In this document: positions 49,520 through 58,133 of the stretch, piece after piece | Layout of the letters: every line of letters begins with the position of its first letter | Numbering within the stretch: position 1 is the first letter of the stretch | Assembly (NCBI GenBank): GCA_023229665.1 | Contig: JALNYW010000002.1 | Coordinates: 202,512-266,511 of the forward strand | From: Patescibacteria group bacterium | Lineage (GTDB): Bacteria > Patescibacteriota > Patescibacteriia > 2-12-FULL-60-25 | Direction of reading: 5' to 3' | Length of the DNA: 64,000 nt | Notes under the pieces: generated by a model | Told to the model about the DNA's origin: nothing | Database searches by the model: none | The model's input: the letters and a program-made list of their open reading frames with translations, nothing else | Position numbers and translations under genes: made by a program

Positions 49520-51130
49520 ATGCCCTCTTTGAGTCAGGTCCACCGCCCAAAAACCTTTGCCGATGTGACGGGCCAGGCCCATGTCACCGAAACGCTTCGC
49601 AAGGAAGTTGCGACCGGAAAGCTCGGCCATGCGTTTTTGTTCTGCGGTCCGCGTGGCGTGGGGAAAACCACTTCGGCGCGTATTTTTGCGAAAGCCCTGA
49701 ATTGCGAAAAGCTGAAAGATGGGGAGCCGTGCAATGCTTGCGAGCCATGCCTTGCCGCGAACGAAGGCCGTCAGCTCGATTTGATTGAACAGGACGCCGC
49801 CACCCATAACGGCGTGGATGACATGCGCGAATTGATCGAGCATGTCCGTTTTGCGCCGCTCGGCGGCAAGCGGAAGGTCTATGTGCTCGACGAGGCCCAC
49901 ATGCTGACGGGTCCGGCGTGGAATGCGCTTCTCAAGACGTTGGAAGAGCCGCCGCCATACGCCTTCTTCATTTTTGCGACGACCGAATGGCACAAAATCC
50001 CGGCCACCATCCTCTCACGATGCCAGCGTTTTGAATTCAAACGCATTCCCGAAGCCGAGCTGGGCGATCGTGTGAAGCAAATCGTGAAAGCCGAGGGCTG
50101 GAAGATTGATGATGCGGTCGTAAAGCTTATTGTTTCCCGTGCCGATGGCTGTGTGCGCGATGCGGAAACCTTGCTTGGCCAAATTTCCTCGTTTGGAGGT
50201 AAAGAGATTTCGATGGAGGTCGCTTCGCTCGTCATCCCTTCCGGCTATGCCGAGCAAGCCATCCAACTTCTTGGCATGTGGTCACGCCATGAGCACGCGC
50301 AAGCGCTCGAAGAAGCGCGTCGTTTGGCGGATGACGGCGTGCCGCTGGTCCCATTTTTCGACGATTTGATCCAAGAGGTGCGGCTGCAGCTCATCGCCTC
50401 CGCTGATTCATCCAAAACCCCATTGTTCACGCCGGGCGAATTAAACGATTTGGCATTATTACTGTTCGAGCGGCGTCGCGACGCGAAGTCCGGAGTTGAT
50501 CCGCTCTTTGCCCTTCAGCTCGCCGGAACCATTGCCGCGAACGGATTGCTGAAACATGCGCCGCAAGGCTTGGTCCAAGCGCCACCCGCCCCGCCCAAGA
50601 CCGCCCCGATTCCCGTCGCCGTCCCAAAAGCGCAGGAAAAAACAAAACCGCCCCTTGAACCGGTAAAGTCTGAACCCGTCCCTGAGCCTAGTCCGATAGC
50701 TGTCACCTCCGCGGAGGCGGAGGTCCAGCCCACACCGACGGAAGCCAAGCCCCTGGATTCACGCCTGCGCGGGAATGACTCAGGTCCAGCGGTCGTCGAA
50801 CTCAATACCGTGCGCATGAAATGGCAGGCCGTGATCCGCGCGGTGGACGAGGTCAATCATTCGCTCCCATTCATCCTCAAGATCAGCCGTCCCGAGGCCA
50901 TCCGCGGTTCGGCCGTGGTCGTCCGTTTCCAGTATCCGTTCCACATGGATAAGATTGTCAGCGACCCGCGCAACCGCCGTATCGTGGAAGAGGCTCTCGC
51001 GAAGGTGTTGGGGATGCCGCTCGGGCTTGAGGGGATGGTGGGAGAGGACGAGGGCCGTGCGGAAGAACGTTCGCAAGATATCGTGACGAATATTCTCAAA
51101 GCGTTCGGCGGTTCGGTTGTCGAATCCTGA
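49520..51130 (+). CDS. dnaX: DNA polymerase III subunit gamma/tau
   Basis: The 536-residue clamp-loader ATPase starts PSLSQVHRPKTFADVTGQAH and has CGPRGVGKTTSAR (Walker A). A zinc module with NCEKLKDGEPCNACEPC follows, then VYVLDEAHML (Walker B), ATILSRCQRF (sensor 1 and SRC motif) and a collar domain. The linker (about 370-430) is Pro-rich and encodes LDSRLRGNDS from one of two REP-like elements. The C-terminal domain is short. No obvious slippery site for a gamma form was noted. Confidence 0.95.
   Translation: MPSLSQVHRPKTFADVTGQAHVTETLRKEVATGKLGHAFLFCGPRGVGKTTSARIFAKALNCEKLKDGEPCNACEPCLAANEGRQLDLIEQDAATHNGVDDMRELIEHVRFAPLGGKRKVYVLDEAHMLTGPAWNALLKTLEEPPPYAFFIFATTEWHKIPATILSRCQRFEFKRIPEAELGDRVKQIVKAEGWKIDDAVVKLIVSRADGCVRDAETLLGQISSFGGKEISMEVASLVIPSGYAEQAIQLLGMWSRHEHAQALEEARRLADDGVPLVPFFDDLIQEVRLQLIASADSSKTPLFTPGELNDLALLLFERRRDAKSGVDPLFALQLAGTIAANGLLKHAPQGLVQAPPAPPKTAPIPVAVPKAQEKTKPPLEPVKSEPVPEPSPIAVTSAEAEVQPTPTEAKPLDSRLRGNDSGPAVVELNTVRMKWQAVIRAVDEVNHSLPFILKISRPEAIRGSAVVVRFQYPFHMDKIVSDPRNRRIVEEALAKVLGMPLGLEGMVGEDEGRAEERSQDIVTNILKAFGGSVVES
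50702..50779. repeat. Pair of inverted REP-like elements (REPIN-like) inside dnaX
   Basis: A 27-base element (50702-50728, with CCTCCGCGGAGGCGG at its core) and a second in opposite orientation (50753-50779) resemble the element in grpE. They are separated by 24 bases and lie in the DnaX linker. All are in frame and translated. Confidence 0.75.
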
Positions 51131-51131
51131 T

Positions 51132-51398
51132 ATGACCATCAATTCCAAAGACCTCATCGGTTTACCGGTGCAAACCCGTTCCGGACACGCCCTCGGCAAG
51201 GTGGCGAGCATTGATGTGGATGTGGATACGGGCCGTATCGGGACATTCCACGTCAAAGCGGGCGGATTGGTTACCGGATTGCTTGCCGATGAGCTGATGG
51301 TGTCCTGGGCTTCGGTATTCGAGCTGACCGCTGATGCATTGATCGTCGCGGATACTACGGTTCCTGCAGGCGCGACCGTTCTTGCCAAAGCCGGTTGA
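51132..51398 (+). CDS. PRC-barrel domain protein
   Basis: The ATG at 51132 is one base after the dnaX stop. The 88-residue protein reads INSKDLIGLPVQTRSGHALG, then VASIDVDVDTGRIGTFHVK, a PRC-barrel as in RimM and photosynthetic reaction-centre H subunits. Such small barrels bind RNA or protein; the target is unknown. Confidence 0.8.
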   Translation: MTINSKDLIGLPVQTRSGHALGKVASIDVDVDTGRIGTFHVKAGGLVTGLLADELMVSWASVFELTADALIVADTTVPAGATVLAKAG

Positions 51399-51399
51399 T

Positions 51400-52257
51400 A
51401 TGTCCGTCTCGCCGCTACGGCTCCGCGCTCTCGCTTTCGCCGACGCGATCGGTTATGCGCCGACCGAGGCTGAGCTTGCGACGTGGTCGGAGCCTGGCGA
51501 AATCACGCCCCCACTGAACGTCTATCGCGGCCGGGTCATCTTTCAGGGCCGGGAAGAGTTGGTGGAAGAACATGAACGGCGCGAATTGTTTTTCCCGCGC
51601 AAAATCCGGCGTGCGCGCAGGGTCGCGCGTTTCCTCGCGCGCCTGCCCGGCGTGCGGTTCGTCGCCGTTACCCAGACCACGGCGCTCGCCCATGCCCGCG
51701 ACGAGGGGGATTTGGACATGTTCGTCATCACGCGCCGCGGATCGCTCGCCTTGGCGCGGGCGCTCGCGACCGTCTGGTACGCCCTCACGGGCGCGCGTCC
51801 GGGAGCGCGCAAAAGCGAACGGGACGCCGTGTGCCTTTCCTTTTTTATTGATGATTCGGCGTTGGATTTGTCCAAGTTGATGCTGCCCGGAGACGATCCG
51901 TATTTCCGGTACTGGTTTTTGTCCCTCTTGCCGTTATACGATGATGGGGTGTCCTCCGAATTATGGGCGGCAAATAATAGGATCCTGTCGCATCATCCGC
52001 ATGCCCGGCGGTGGATGATGAATCCCGGCTTGCGCGTCCGGCGTCCGGCAGGGAGGCTGCCCCGTTTCGCGTTTTTGGATGCGTTGGTCCGTCGGCTCCA
52101 GGATCGCGCCATGTCCAAAGGGTTGCGGGAGTTGGCGAACAAGGATACGCGCGTCGTGATTACGCCGCATGTCCTCAAGTTCCACGCGGATGACGGGCGC
52201 GAGCGTTTCCGCGAAGCCTATTATCAAACGTGCAAACGATATGGCCTGGATACGTGA
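51400..52257 (+). CDS. Nucleotidyltransferase-like protein
   Basis: The ATG at 51400 follows the previous stop by one base. The 285-residue protein has FVAVTQTTALAHARDEGDLD followed by MFVITRRGSLALARAL. The GDLDMFVI stretch fits the paired acidic residues of the nucleotidyltransferase fold. A mostly basic helical C-terminus follows. It overlaps the O-antigen ligase gene by 17 bases, which suggests a joint role in surface-glycan work. The substrate is unknown. Confidence 0.6.
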   Translation: MSVSPLRLRALAFADAIGYAPTEAELATWSEPGEITPPLNVYRGRVIFQGREELVEEHERRELFFPRKIRRARRVARFLARLPGVRFVAVTQTTALAHARDEGDLDMFVITRRGSLALARALATVWYALTGARPGARKSERDAVCLSFFIDDSALDLSKLMLPGDDPYFRYWFLSLLPLYDDGVSSELWAANNRILSHHPHARRWMMNPGLRVRRPAGRLPRFAFLDALVRRLQDRAMSKGLRELANKDTRVVITPHVLKFHADDGRERFREAYYQTCKRYGLDT

Positions 52258-53461
52258 ATGGGGTTGGAAGCTCGCCATTCTCGCGCTGCCTTGGCAGACG
52301 CGCTGGTTTCAGGAAGGCCCGATGGCCGGAGGCTTGCCTTGGGAGCAGGGGAGGCTGTCGGTGTATGTCGCGTGGATTCCCATGATCCTGACGATTTTCG
52401 TCGCGTGCGCGGATTTCAAGGAGAATCCGGAAGATCGTGACGAGATCAGTATCACGGATTGGATGCTCTTCGCGGGAATTTTGCTGCTTGGCCTTCCGGC
52501 GTTCGTGTCCGTGTTCCCGCAGGCCTCCTGGCAATGGCTGACGCAGGTCATTCTTCTCGTTTTCTTCGCCTGGTCTTTGCAGCAACTCAAAATCAAGAGC
52601 CGGGATATTCTGGGTTGGAGCGTTTGTTCGCTTGTTCCCCATGCGCTTCTGGGCATGTTCCAATTTTTTACGCAATCGGTTTTCGGATCCAAGTGGTTGG
52701 GGATGGCGGCCCAGCATCCGGCGACGCCGGGTGTTTCCGTCGTGGAGGCGGGAGGTCAGCGCATCCTGCGTGCCTATGGTGGGTTTCCGCATCCGAATAT
52801 TTTTGGGGGATGGCTGGCGTATGGGCTATCGGCCGTGACGCTGATAGCCATCCAGGCGAAGCAGCGAGAAAAATATATTCTCGCTTCAGCCGCGATCATA
52901 TTCTCCGTCGCCTTGGTGTTCACCTTTTCACGTTCCGCCTGGCTCGCCGCGGCCTTGGGCGTATTGACCGCCGCGTTGATGGCTTGGCGCGAGACAAAAC
53001 GGTATTTCGTACCTGGCGTGATCCTGCTTTCAACGCTCGTGACGCTGTTCTTCGTGCGTGACATCGCGCTCATCCGAGCGGATACGGGCACCCGCCTGGA
53101 ACAAAAATCCGTCAGCGAGCGGAGCGCGTCTTTGTCCGCGGCCCAGTCGCTTATTCCGGAGGAATGGTGGCTTGGCCAAGGTCAGAATACCGCTATTTTC
53201 GCCTTGGATCGGGCCGGAAAAGGGATTGTACCTCCTCATTTCATCCCCATCCTTATTTTGTTGGAAACGGGCATTATCGGGGTATTGGGCGCCGTATTGC
53301 TTTTTGGAAGATGGGCGGCGAAAAGCGGTTGGTCCAGCCTTTTACCGCTAGCCATAGCCATCCCTTTGCTTCTTTTCGACCATTATCTTTGGTCCATTTG
53401 GTCCGGTCAGGTTTTATTGATGTGGCTCGCCCTGCTCCCGTTGACAAAGCGCGAAAAATAG
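52241..53461 (+). CDS. O-antigen ligase family membrane protein
   Basis: The ATG at 52241 lies inside the end of the previous gene. The 406-residue protein has about ten hydrophobic segments. It includes VFTFSRSAWLAAALGVLTAA, a loop with EWWLGQGQNTAIFALDRAG, and FDHYLWSIWSGQVLLMWLAL near the end, which is the Wzy_C pattern. It is a second ligase/polymerase beside the one at 14255. Its last codons contain the -35 of the following GGDEF gene. Confidence 0.8.
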   Translation: MAWIREWGWKLAILALPWQTRWFQEGPMAGGLPWEQGRLSVYVAWIPMILTIFVACADFKENPEDRDEISITDWMLFAGILLLGLPAFVSVFPQASWQWLTQVILLVFFAWSLQQLKIKSRDILGWSVCSLVPHALLGMFQFFTQSVFGSKWLGMAAQHPATPGVSVVEAGGQRILRAYGGFPHPNIFGGWLAYGLSAVTLIAIQAKQREKYILASAAIIFSVALVFTFSRSAWLAAALGVLTAALMAWRETKRYFVPGVILLSTLVTLFFVRDIALIRADTGTRLEQKSVSERSASLSAAQSLIPEEWWLGQGQNTAIFALDRAGKGIVPPHFIPILILLETGIIGVLGAVLLFGRWAAKSGWSSLLPLAIAIPLLLFDHYLWSIWSGQVLLMWLALLPLTKREK

Positions 53462-53469
53462 CCTAAGGA
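53441..53469 (+). promoter_or_regulatory. Promoter of the GGDEF gene, -35 inside the upstream gene
   Basis: TTGACA (53441-53446) lies in the last codons of the ligase gene. After 17 bases TAAGGA (53464-53469) follows the stop codon. AGGAAGGTG (about 53502-53510) is the ribosome site. Confidence 0.75.
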
Positions 53470-53514
53470 CAAGGTACGGAATTTAACCGGAACCCTGTTC
53501 CAGGAAGGTGCCCT

Positions 53515-54669
53515 TTGACCAATACCGCAGACGACAAGATCCGAGATTCCCGCTACCCGCACCAGATGCCCGAGCAGGAGACCTTCGAGACCGAGGAGGC
53601 CTTCAACGAGGCGCGCACGCGCTACTACAAGGGCCAGGCGGAGCTGACGGAGCGCTTCTTCGAAGCGATGCCGTTCGCCGCCATCTCCACGCTGCACGAT
53701 GGCACCATCGTGTACGCCAACGCGCCGGCGCAGCTCCTGTTCGGCCTGACCAAGGCCGACCTCGCGCGCCACAAGGCGAACGACTTCCTCTACGACGCCG
53801 ATGGCAACTCCATCGGAGCCGAGATCGGACGCCGCCTCGCGAAGGGCCAGATCATCCGGCAGGAAGCGGTGTACGTCCGCGCGTCCGAGGGCGAGCCCTC
53901 GCTCCGGATGCTGTCGGTCACGCCGGTGTTCGCATCCGGAACGCAGACTCTCGTGCGCGCCATCGGGTTCTTCATGGACCCGTCGGCATGCGAGCACGAG
54001 AACGTGACTCTGCGCACGCTCAACCAAGAGCTGCAGACGGCTCTCGTCGCCAAGGACGATGAGCTCGAGCGTCTCCGTGTCGAGGCTTCCAGCCTGCGCA
54101 TCCAGGTCGATACCGATGACCTCACCGGCGTCCTGAACAAGCCGGCCTTCTCGCGCAACGCGCGGATGCGCATCGAGGAGCAGCGGCGCAAGCGCGGAAG
54201 CGCGGGCCTGCTCTTCCTCGATCCGGACGACTTCAAGCTGCTGAATGACACCTACGGCCACGACATCGGCGACGAGCTCATCCAAGAGCTCGCGAGCCGC
54301 GGCCGTGTCATCGCGGAAAAGTACGGGGGCCTCTTCGCTCGCTTCGGCGGCGACGAGTTCTACGCGCTCTTCACGGACTTGGACGCGACCAAGTTCGAGA
54401 TGATCGTCGGCGAGTTCGCCGACACGATGCCGTTCGAGACCGAGGCCGAGAATGCCAAGACCCGCGTCCGTGAGCGGTTCCGCGTGGGCGTCTCGTTCGG
54501 GGGATGCTTCCGCACCTCGGGCGTCATCCCGGATCTCCGCCTGCTCCTGAAGGAGGCCGACCGCGCCATGTACGACTGCAAGGAGAGCGGCAAGGGCATC
54601 GACCGCCCCAAGCCCTACGTGGTCAGTTTCAGCCACGCCCAGACCTCCAGCAAGCCCCCGAGTCCCTGA
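53515..54669 (+). CDS. PAS-GGDEF protein, probable diguanylate cyclase
   Basis: The start is a TTG at 53515 placed four bases after GGAAGGTG. The 384-residue protein has a PAS domain (about 42-156, FFEAMPFAAISTLHDGTIVY), a coiled coil (about 160-196) and a GGDEF domain. That domain has LDPDDFKLLNDTYGHDIGD (236-254) and an intact GGDEF at 278-282, so the metal and GTP-binding residues are present. No membrane segment is seen. It should make cyclic di-GMP in response to a PAS signal. C/G-ending codons and private signals mark it as an inserted unit. Confidence 0.85.
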   Translation: MTNTADDKIRDSRYPHQMPEQETFETEEAFNEARTRYYKGQAELTERFFEAMPFAAISTLHDGTIVYANAPAQLLFGLTKADLARHKANDFLYDADGNSIGAEIGRRLAKGQIIRQEAVYVRASEGEPSLRMLSVTPVFASGTQTLVRAIGFFMDPSACEHENVTLRTLNQELQTALVAKDDELERLRVEASSLRIQVDTDDLTGVLNKPAFSRNARMRIEEQRRKRGSAGLLFLDPDDFKLLNDTYGHDIGDELIQELASRGRVIAEKYGGLFARFGGDEFYALFTDLDATKFEMIVGEFADTMPFETEAENAKTRVRERFRVGVSFGGCFRTSGVIPDLRLLLKEADRAMYDCKESGKGIDRPKPYVVSFSHAQTSSKPPSP

Positions 54670-54687
54670 CTCCCGGGCTTTTTTCTT
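54654..54687 (+). terminator. Intrinsic terminator of the GGDEF gene
   Basis: GCCC/GGGC and GAGTC/GACTC stems separated by a CC/CC internal loop (54654-54678) are followed by TTTTTTCTT. The stop codon is in the hairpin. Confidence 0.8.
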
Positions 54688-54691
54688 ACCC

Positions 54692-54758
54692 TTGACGCCT
54701 TCCCTGATCTTACGCAAACTAGCAGCTACCATTAGCAAACAACGCTTTAGAGTGCTAA
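54692..54758 (+). promoter_or_regulatory. groES-groEL promoter with CIRCE operator
   Basis: TTGACG (54692-54697), 17 bases, then CAAACT (54715-54720) is a plausible promoter. TTAGCAAAC (54732-54740), nine bases, then GAGTGCTAA (54750-54758) is a CIRCE operator with a perfect right half. HrcA from 33182 should bind here. Confidence 0.9.
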
Positions 54759-54773
54759 CCAAACAAACTTTCT

Positions 54774-55070
54774 ATGAATCTACGCCCGCTCGCGGACAAG
54801 GTCATCGTCGCCTCGTCCAATAAGGAAGAAATGACCGCCTCCGGTTTGGTATTGCCGGACACGGCCAGCAAGGAACGCCCGGAGCAGGGAACCGTGGTCG
54901 CCGTCGGTCCCGGCCGCTTTGATGAAGACGGTGAGAAGCGCGTGCCCATGTCGGTCAAAGTCGGCGACGTGGTCATCTTTAAGAAGTACTCGCCGGACGA
55001 AGTGAAGGTGGACGGCAAAGAGTATCTCGTTTTGTCTGAATCCGATTTGATCGCGGTTCTTGAAAAATAA
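54774..55070 (+). CDS. groES: Co-chaperonin GroES
   Basis: The 98-residue protein starts NLRPLADKVIVASSNKEEM and has the mobile-loop region (TASGLVLPDTASKERPEQG) and GTVVAVGPGRFDEDG. It caps the GroEL ring. It is the first gene of the CIRCE-controlled pair. Confidence 0.97.
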   Translation: MNLRPLADKVIVASSNKEEMTASGLVLPDTASKERPEQGTVVAVGPGRFDEDGEKRVPMSVKVGDVVIFKKYSPDEVKVDGKEYLVLSESDLIAVLEK

Positions 55071-55081
55071 TCTGAACACCT

Positions 55082-56719
55082 ATGGCAAAAGTCATTGTCT
55101 TTAACGAAGAAGCCCGCCAGGCGCTCAAGCGCGGCGTGGACAAGCTCGCGAACGCCGTCAAAGTCACGCTCGGTCCGAAGGGCCGCAATGTCGTGATCGA
55201 AAGCGGCTATGGTTCGCCGACCATCACCAAGGATGGCGTGACCGTCGCGAAAGAAATCGAACTCGAAGATAAGATGGAAAACGTCGGCGCCGAACTCGTG
55301 AAGGAAGTCGCGTCCAAAACGAACGATGTCGCGGGTGACGGGACGACCACGGCCACGGTTTTGGCGCAGGCCATCATCGCCGAGGGCATCAAGAACATCA
55401 CGGCCGGCGCCTCGCCTTTGGCTGTGAAGCGCGGCATGGAAAAAGCGCTCGAAGCCGTCGTGAAAGAATTGAAGGAAAAGGTTTCGCAGCCGGTCACCGG
55501 CGACATGATCGAAAACGTCGCTTCGATTTCCGCCAATGACAAGGAAATCGGCAAGACCATCGCCGCCATGGTGAAGGAAATGGGCAATGACGGCGTGATC
55601 ACGGTCGAAGAAGGCCAGTCCTTCGGTATCGAGCAGGAAGTCGTGAAGGGCATGCGCATCGACAAGGGCTACAGCTCGCACTACATGGTGACCAACCAGG
55701 ATCGCATGGAGGCCGAATATACGGATGCGCCGATTCTCGTCACCGACAAAAAGATTTCTTCGTTGCAGGATTTGCTCCCGTTGTTGGAGAAAGTGTTGAA
55801 GACCGGCCGCAAGGAACTCGTCATTATCGCCGATGATGTGGACGGTGAAGCGCTCACCACTCTCGTTGTGAACAAGTTGCGCGGTATTTTGAACACGCTC
55901 GCGATCAAGGCTCCGGGTTTCGGCGATCGCCGCAAGGAGCTTTTGCAGGACATCGCCATCGTGACGGGCGCGACCTATATCTCGGAAGATCTTGGCCGCA
56001 AACTCGAATCCATCGAACTGACTGATTTGGGCTCGGCTCGCAAGGTCGTCTCGACCAAGGACCACACGACCTTCGTGGATGGAAAGGGCGACAAGGCCGC
56101 GATCGAAGCTCGCGCTTCGGCCTTGAAAAAACAGCTCGAACAGACGGATTCGTCCTACGACAAGGAAAAGATCCAGGAACGTTTGGCCAAGCTCGCCGGC
56201 GGTATCGGCGTAATCAAGGTTGGCGCCGCGACCGAAGTCGAGATGAAAGAAAAGAAGCACCGCATCGAAGACGCCATCGCGGCCACCAAGGCGGCTGTCG
56301 AGGAAGGGATCGTGCCCGGCGGCGGCGTGGCTTTGCTCCGTGCCATGAAGGCGCTTGAGACGTTGAAGGTCGAAGGCGAAGAGGAAGTCGGCATGCGCAT
56401 CATGCGCCGCGCCATGGAAGAACCGTTGCGCCAGATCGCGGCGAACGCGGGCAAGGACGGCGCGGTCGTGGTCGAAGAAGTGAAGAAGCAATCCGGTTCC
56501 ATGGGCTACAACGCCGAAACGGACGTGTACGAAGACATGATCAAGGCCGGCATCATCGACCCGGCCAAAGTGACGCGCTTCGCACTTCAGAACGCGACGT
56601 CGGTCGCAGCGTTGTTCCTCACCACCGAATGCGTGATTACCGAAAAGCCGAAAAAGGAAGAAGCGGCTCACGATCACGGCGGAGGAATGGGCGGCATGGG
56701 TGGGGGAATGGGATTCTAA
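55082..56719 (+). CDS. groEL: Chaperonin GroEL (Hsp60)
   Basis: The 545-residue protein has VTLGPKGRNVVIESGYGSPT, AGDGTTTATVLAQAI (ATP site) and EEGIVPGGGVALLRA. It ends in the classic Gly-Met tail (GGMGGGMGF). Length is normal. It follows groES by eleven bases. Confidence 0.98.
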   Translation: MAKVIVFNEEARQALKRGVDKLANAVKVTLGPKGRNVVIESGYGSPTITKDGVTVAKEIELEDKMENVGAELVKEVASKTNDVAGDGTTTATVLAQAIIAEGIKNITAGASPLAVKRGMEKALEAVVKELKEKVSQPVTGDMIENVASISANDKEIGKTIAAMVKEMGNDGVITVEEGQSFGIEQEVVKGMRIDKGYSSHYMVTNQDRMEAEYTDAPILVTDKKISSLQDLLPLLEKVLKTGRKELVIIADDVDGEALTTLVVNKLRGILNTLAIKAPGFGDRRKELLQDIAIVTGATYISEDLGRKLESIELTDLGSARKVVSTKDHTTFVDGKGDKAAIEARASALKKQLEQTDSSYDKEKIQERLAKLAGGIGVIKVGAATEVEMKEKKHRIEDAIAATKAAVEEGIVPGGGVALLRAMKALETLKVEGEEEVGMRIMRRAMEEPLRQIAANAGKDGAVVVEEVKKQSGSMGYNAETDVYEDMIKAGIIDPAKVTRFALQNATSVAALFLTTECVITEKPKKEEAAHDHGGGMGGMGGGMGF

Positions 56720-56810
56720 ATTGAACAAAAAAGCGGGTCCTTCCGCAGCGTATGACGTTCGGTCCGACCGGGGCCGTCCGAGAAGTCATTCGCCGCGCCA
56801 CCCGTTTTTT

Positions 56811-56819
56811 TGTTATTCT
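56811..56819 (+). promoter_or_regulatory. Extended -10 element of the lipoprotein hydrolase gene
   Basis: TGT followed by TATTCT (56814-56819) ends nine bases before the ATG at 56829. Confidence 0.45.
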
Positions 56820-56828
56820 ATTCTCAAT

Positions 56829-57620
56829 ATGAAAAAAATTCTTCTCGCCGTTTCTGCCCTGGCCCTCATGGCTGCGGGCTGTCCGACCGCCCCAACCGTA
56901 TCTACTCCTGAAACACCCAAAGGCATGTCTGCCGTGATTGAACAGAATGTTGATCAGAATGGATTGAAAGGGACGTTTTTTGTTCCGAGTAAACGCGAAG
57001 GCAAATTGCCGGCCTTGCTTGTGATGCACGAATGGTGGGGCTTGAATGACTACATTAAAAACGAGGCGCGCAATCTTGCGGATGAGGGCTATGCCGTATT
57101 CGCCATCAGTTTGTATGACGGCGAAGTCGCGACCACTTCCTCGCGTGCTGGAGAATTGGCTGGTCAGGTCCGCGCTAATCCGGCTGAAGCCGAACGCCAA
57201 ATGAAACTTGCGCTCAACTTTCTTGAGAGGCAGCCCGAAGTGGATGCGTCGCGCATGGCATCCATGGGTTGGTGTTTTGGCGGGGGCATGAGTAATATCC
57301 TTGTTTCATCCGGCGACAAGCGCGTGAAAGCGTCGGTCGTATATTATGGAACTCCGATTACCGACCCGGCGCATTTGAAAAATATGTCCCAGCCGATTCT
57401 CGGTATTTGGGGTGAGGACGACCAGTCCGTGAAAGCTGATACCGTGCGAACCTTTGAGCAAGCGTTGAAGTCGCAAGGTACGCCGACGGAATTCCATTAC
57501 TATGCGGGCGCTGGTCACGCCTTCGCAAATCCGACACGAGGCGATGCCTATAAACCCGAAGCCACGGCCGATGCTTGGACGAAGACTTTGGACTTCTTGG
57601 CACGTAATCTGAAGAAGTAA
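56829..57620 (+). CDS. Dienelactone hydrolase family lipoprotein
   Basis: The ATG at 56829 starts a lipoprotein signal (LALMAAGC, Cys18). The 263-residue alpha/beta hydrolase has MASMGWCFGGGMSN (Cys nucleophile), GIWGEDDQSVK (Asp) and YYAGAGHAFANP (His), the Cys-Asp-His triad of dienelactone hydrolases. It is probably anchored outside the membrane and cleaves esters or lactones; the substrate is unknown. A strong terminator follows. Confidence 0.85.
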   Translation: MKKILLAVSALALMAAGCPTAPTVSTPETPKGMSAVIEQNVDQNGLKGTFFVPSKREGKLPALLVMHEWWGLNDYIKNEARNLADEGYAVFAISLYDGEVATTSSRAGELAGQVRANPAEAERQMKLALNFLERQPEVDASRMASMGWCFGGGMSNILVSSGDKRVKASVVYYGTPITDPAHLKNMSQPILGIWGEDDQSVKADTVRTFEQALKSQGTPTEFHYYAGAGHAFANPTRGDAYKPEATADAWTKTLDFLARNLKK

Positions 57621-57623
57621 TAA

Positions 57624-57648
57624 AATGGCTCAAATGAGCCATTTTTTC
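57624..57648 (+). terminator. Intrinsic terminator of the hydrolase gene
   Basis: AATGGCTC (57624-57631) pairs with GAGCCATT (57636-57643), followed by TTTTCT. Confidence 0.9.
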
Positions 57649-57658
57649 TGCCATCATC

Positions 57659-57687
57659 TTGTAACCTATTCTAAAAAGAGCTATCAT
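57659..57687 (+). promoter_or_regulatory. Promoter of the first DUF4870 gene
   Basis: TTGTAA (57659-57664), 17 bases, then TATCAT (57682-57687), nine bases before the ATG at 57697. Confidence 0.65.
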
Positions 57688-57696
57688 ATCTGCCGT

Positions 57697-58071
57697 ATGG
57701 AACAAACCAACAACCAGGGCGCCTCTCACGACGCGCATCCGACGGGTAAGATGCATTTCGATCCGAAGGACGTGTCAGAAAACAAGCTTCTCGCTTGTCT
57801 CTCGTATATCGGTATTCTCGTCTTGATTCCGTTGCTTGCCAAAAAGGACTCCAAGTTCGCGCAGGAACACGCCAAGCAGGGTCTTGTGCTGTTGCTCGCC
57901 TGGGTCGTCCTGTTCGTCATCGGTATCATTCCGATTCTCGGCTGGATCATCGCGTTCTTCGGCAACATCGTGTTCTTGATCGTCGCCATCGTGGCCTTGA
58001 TCAAGTGCTTGATGGGCGAGTTCTGGGAAATCCCGGTCCTCGGCGCCTACCGCAACAAGATCAACCTCTAA
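57697..58071 (+). CDS. DUF4870-type membrane protein
   Basis: The 124-residue protein has a hydrophilic N-terminus and three hydrophobic stretches with LACLSYIGILVLIPLLAKKD, FAQEHAKQGLVLLLAW and GEFWEIPVLG, the DUF4870 pattern. The function is unknown. It is paralogous to the gene at 58134. An intrinsic terminator separates them. Confidence 0.8.
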   Translation: MEQTNNQGASHDAHPTGKMHFDPKDVSENKLLACLSYIGILVLIPLLAKKDSKFAQEHAKQGLVLLLAWVVLFVIGIIPILGWIIAFFGNIVFLIVAIVALIKCLMGEFWEIPVLGAYRNKINL

Positions 58072-58080
58072 GACGAAAAA

Positions 58081-58110
58081 AAGCGACCTGCAAGGGTTGC
58101 TTTTTTATTA
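58081..58110 (+). terminator. Intrinsic terminator between the DUF4870 genes
   Basis: AAGCGACC (58081-58088) pairs with GGTTGCTT (58095-58102) with one G-T pair, followed by TTTTATT. Confidence 0.8.
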
Positions 58111-58133
58111 GAAAACAGATATTTTCTCAGCAT

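Noticed and set aside
54755..56728. 657-codon open frame antisense to groES-groEL
   Set aside because: It spans two certain genes and a CIRCE-controlled operon. Long antisense frames are common over such GC-rich chaperone genes.
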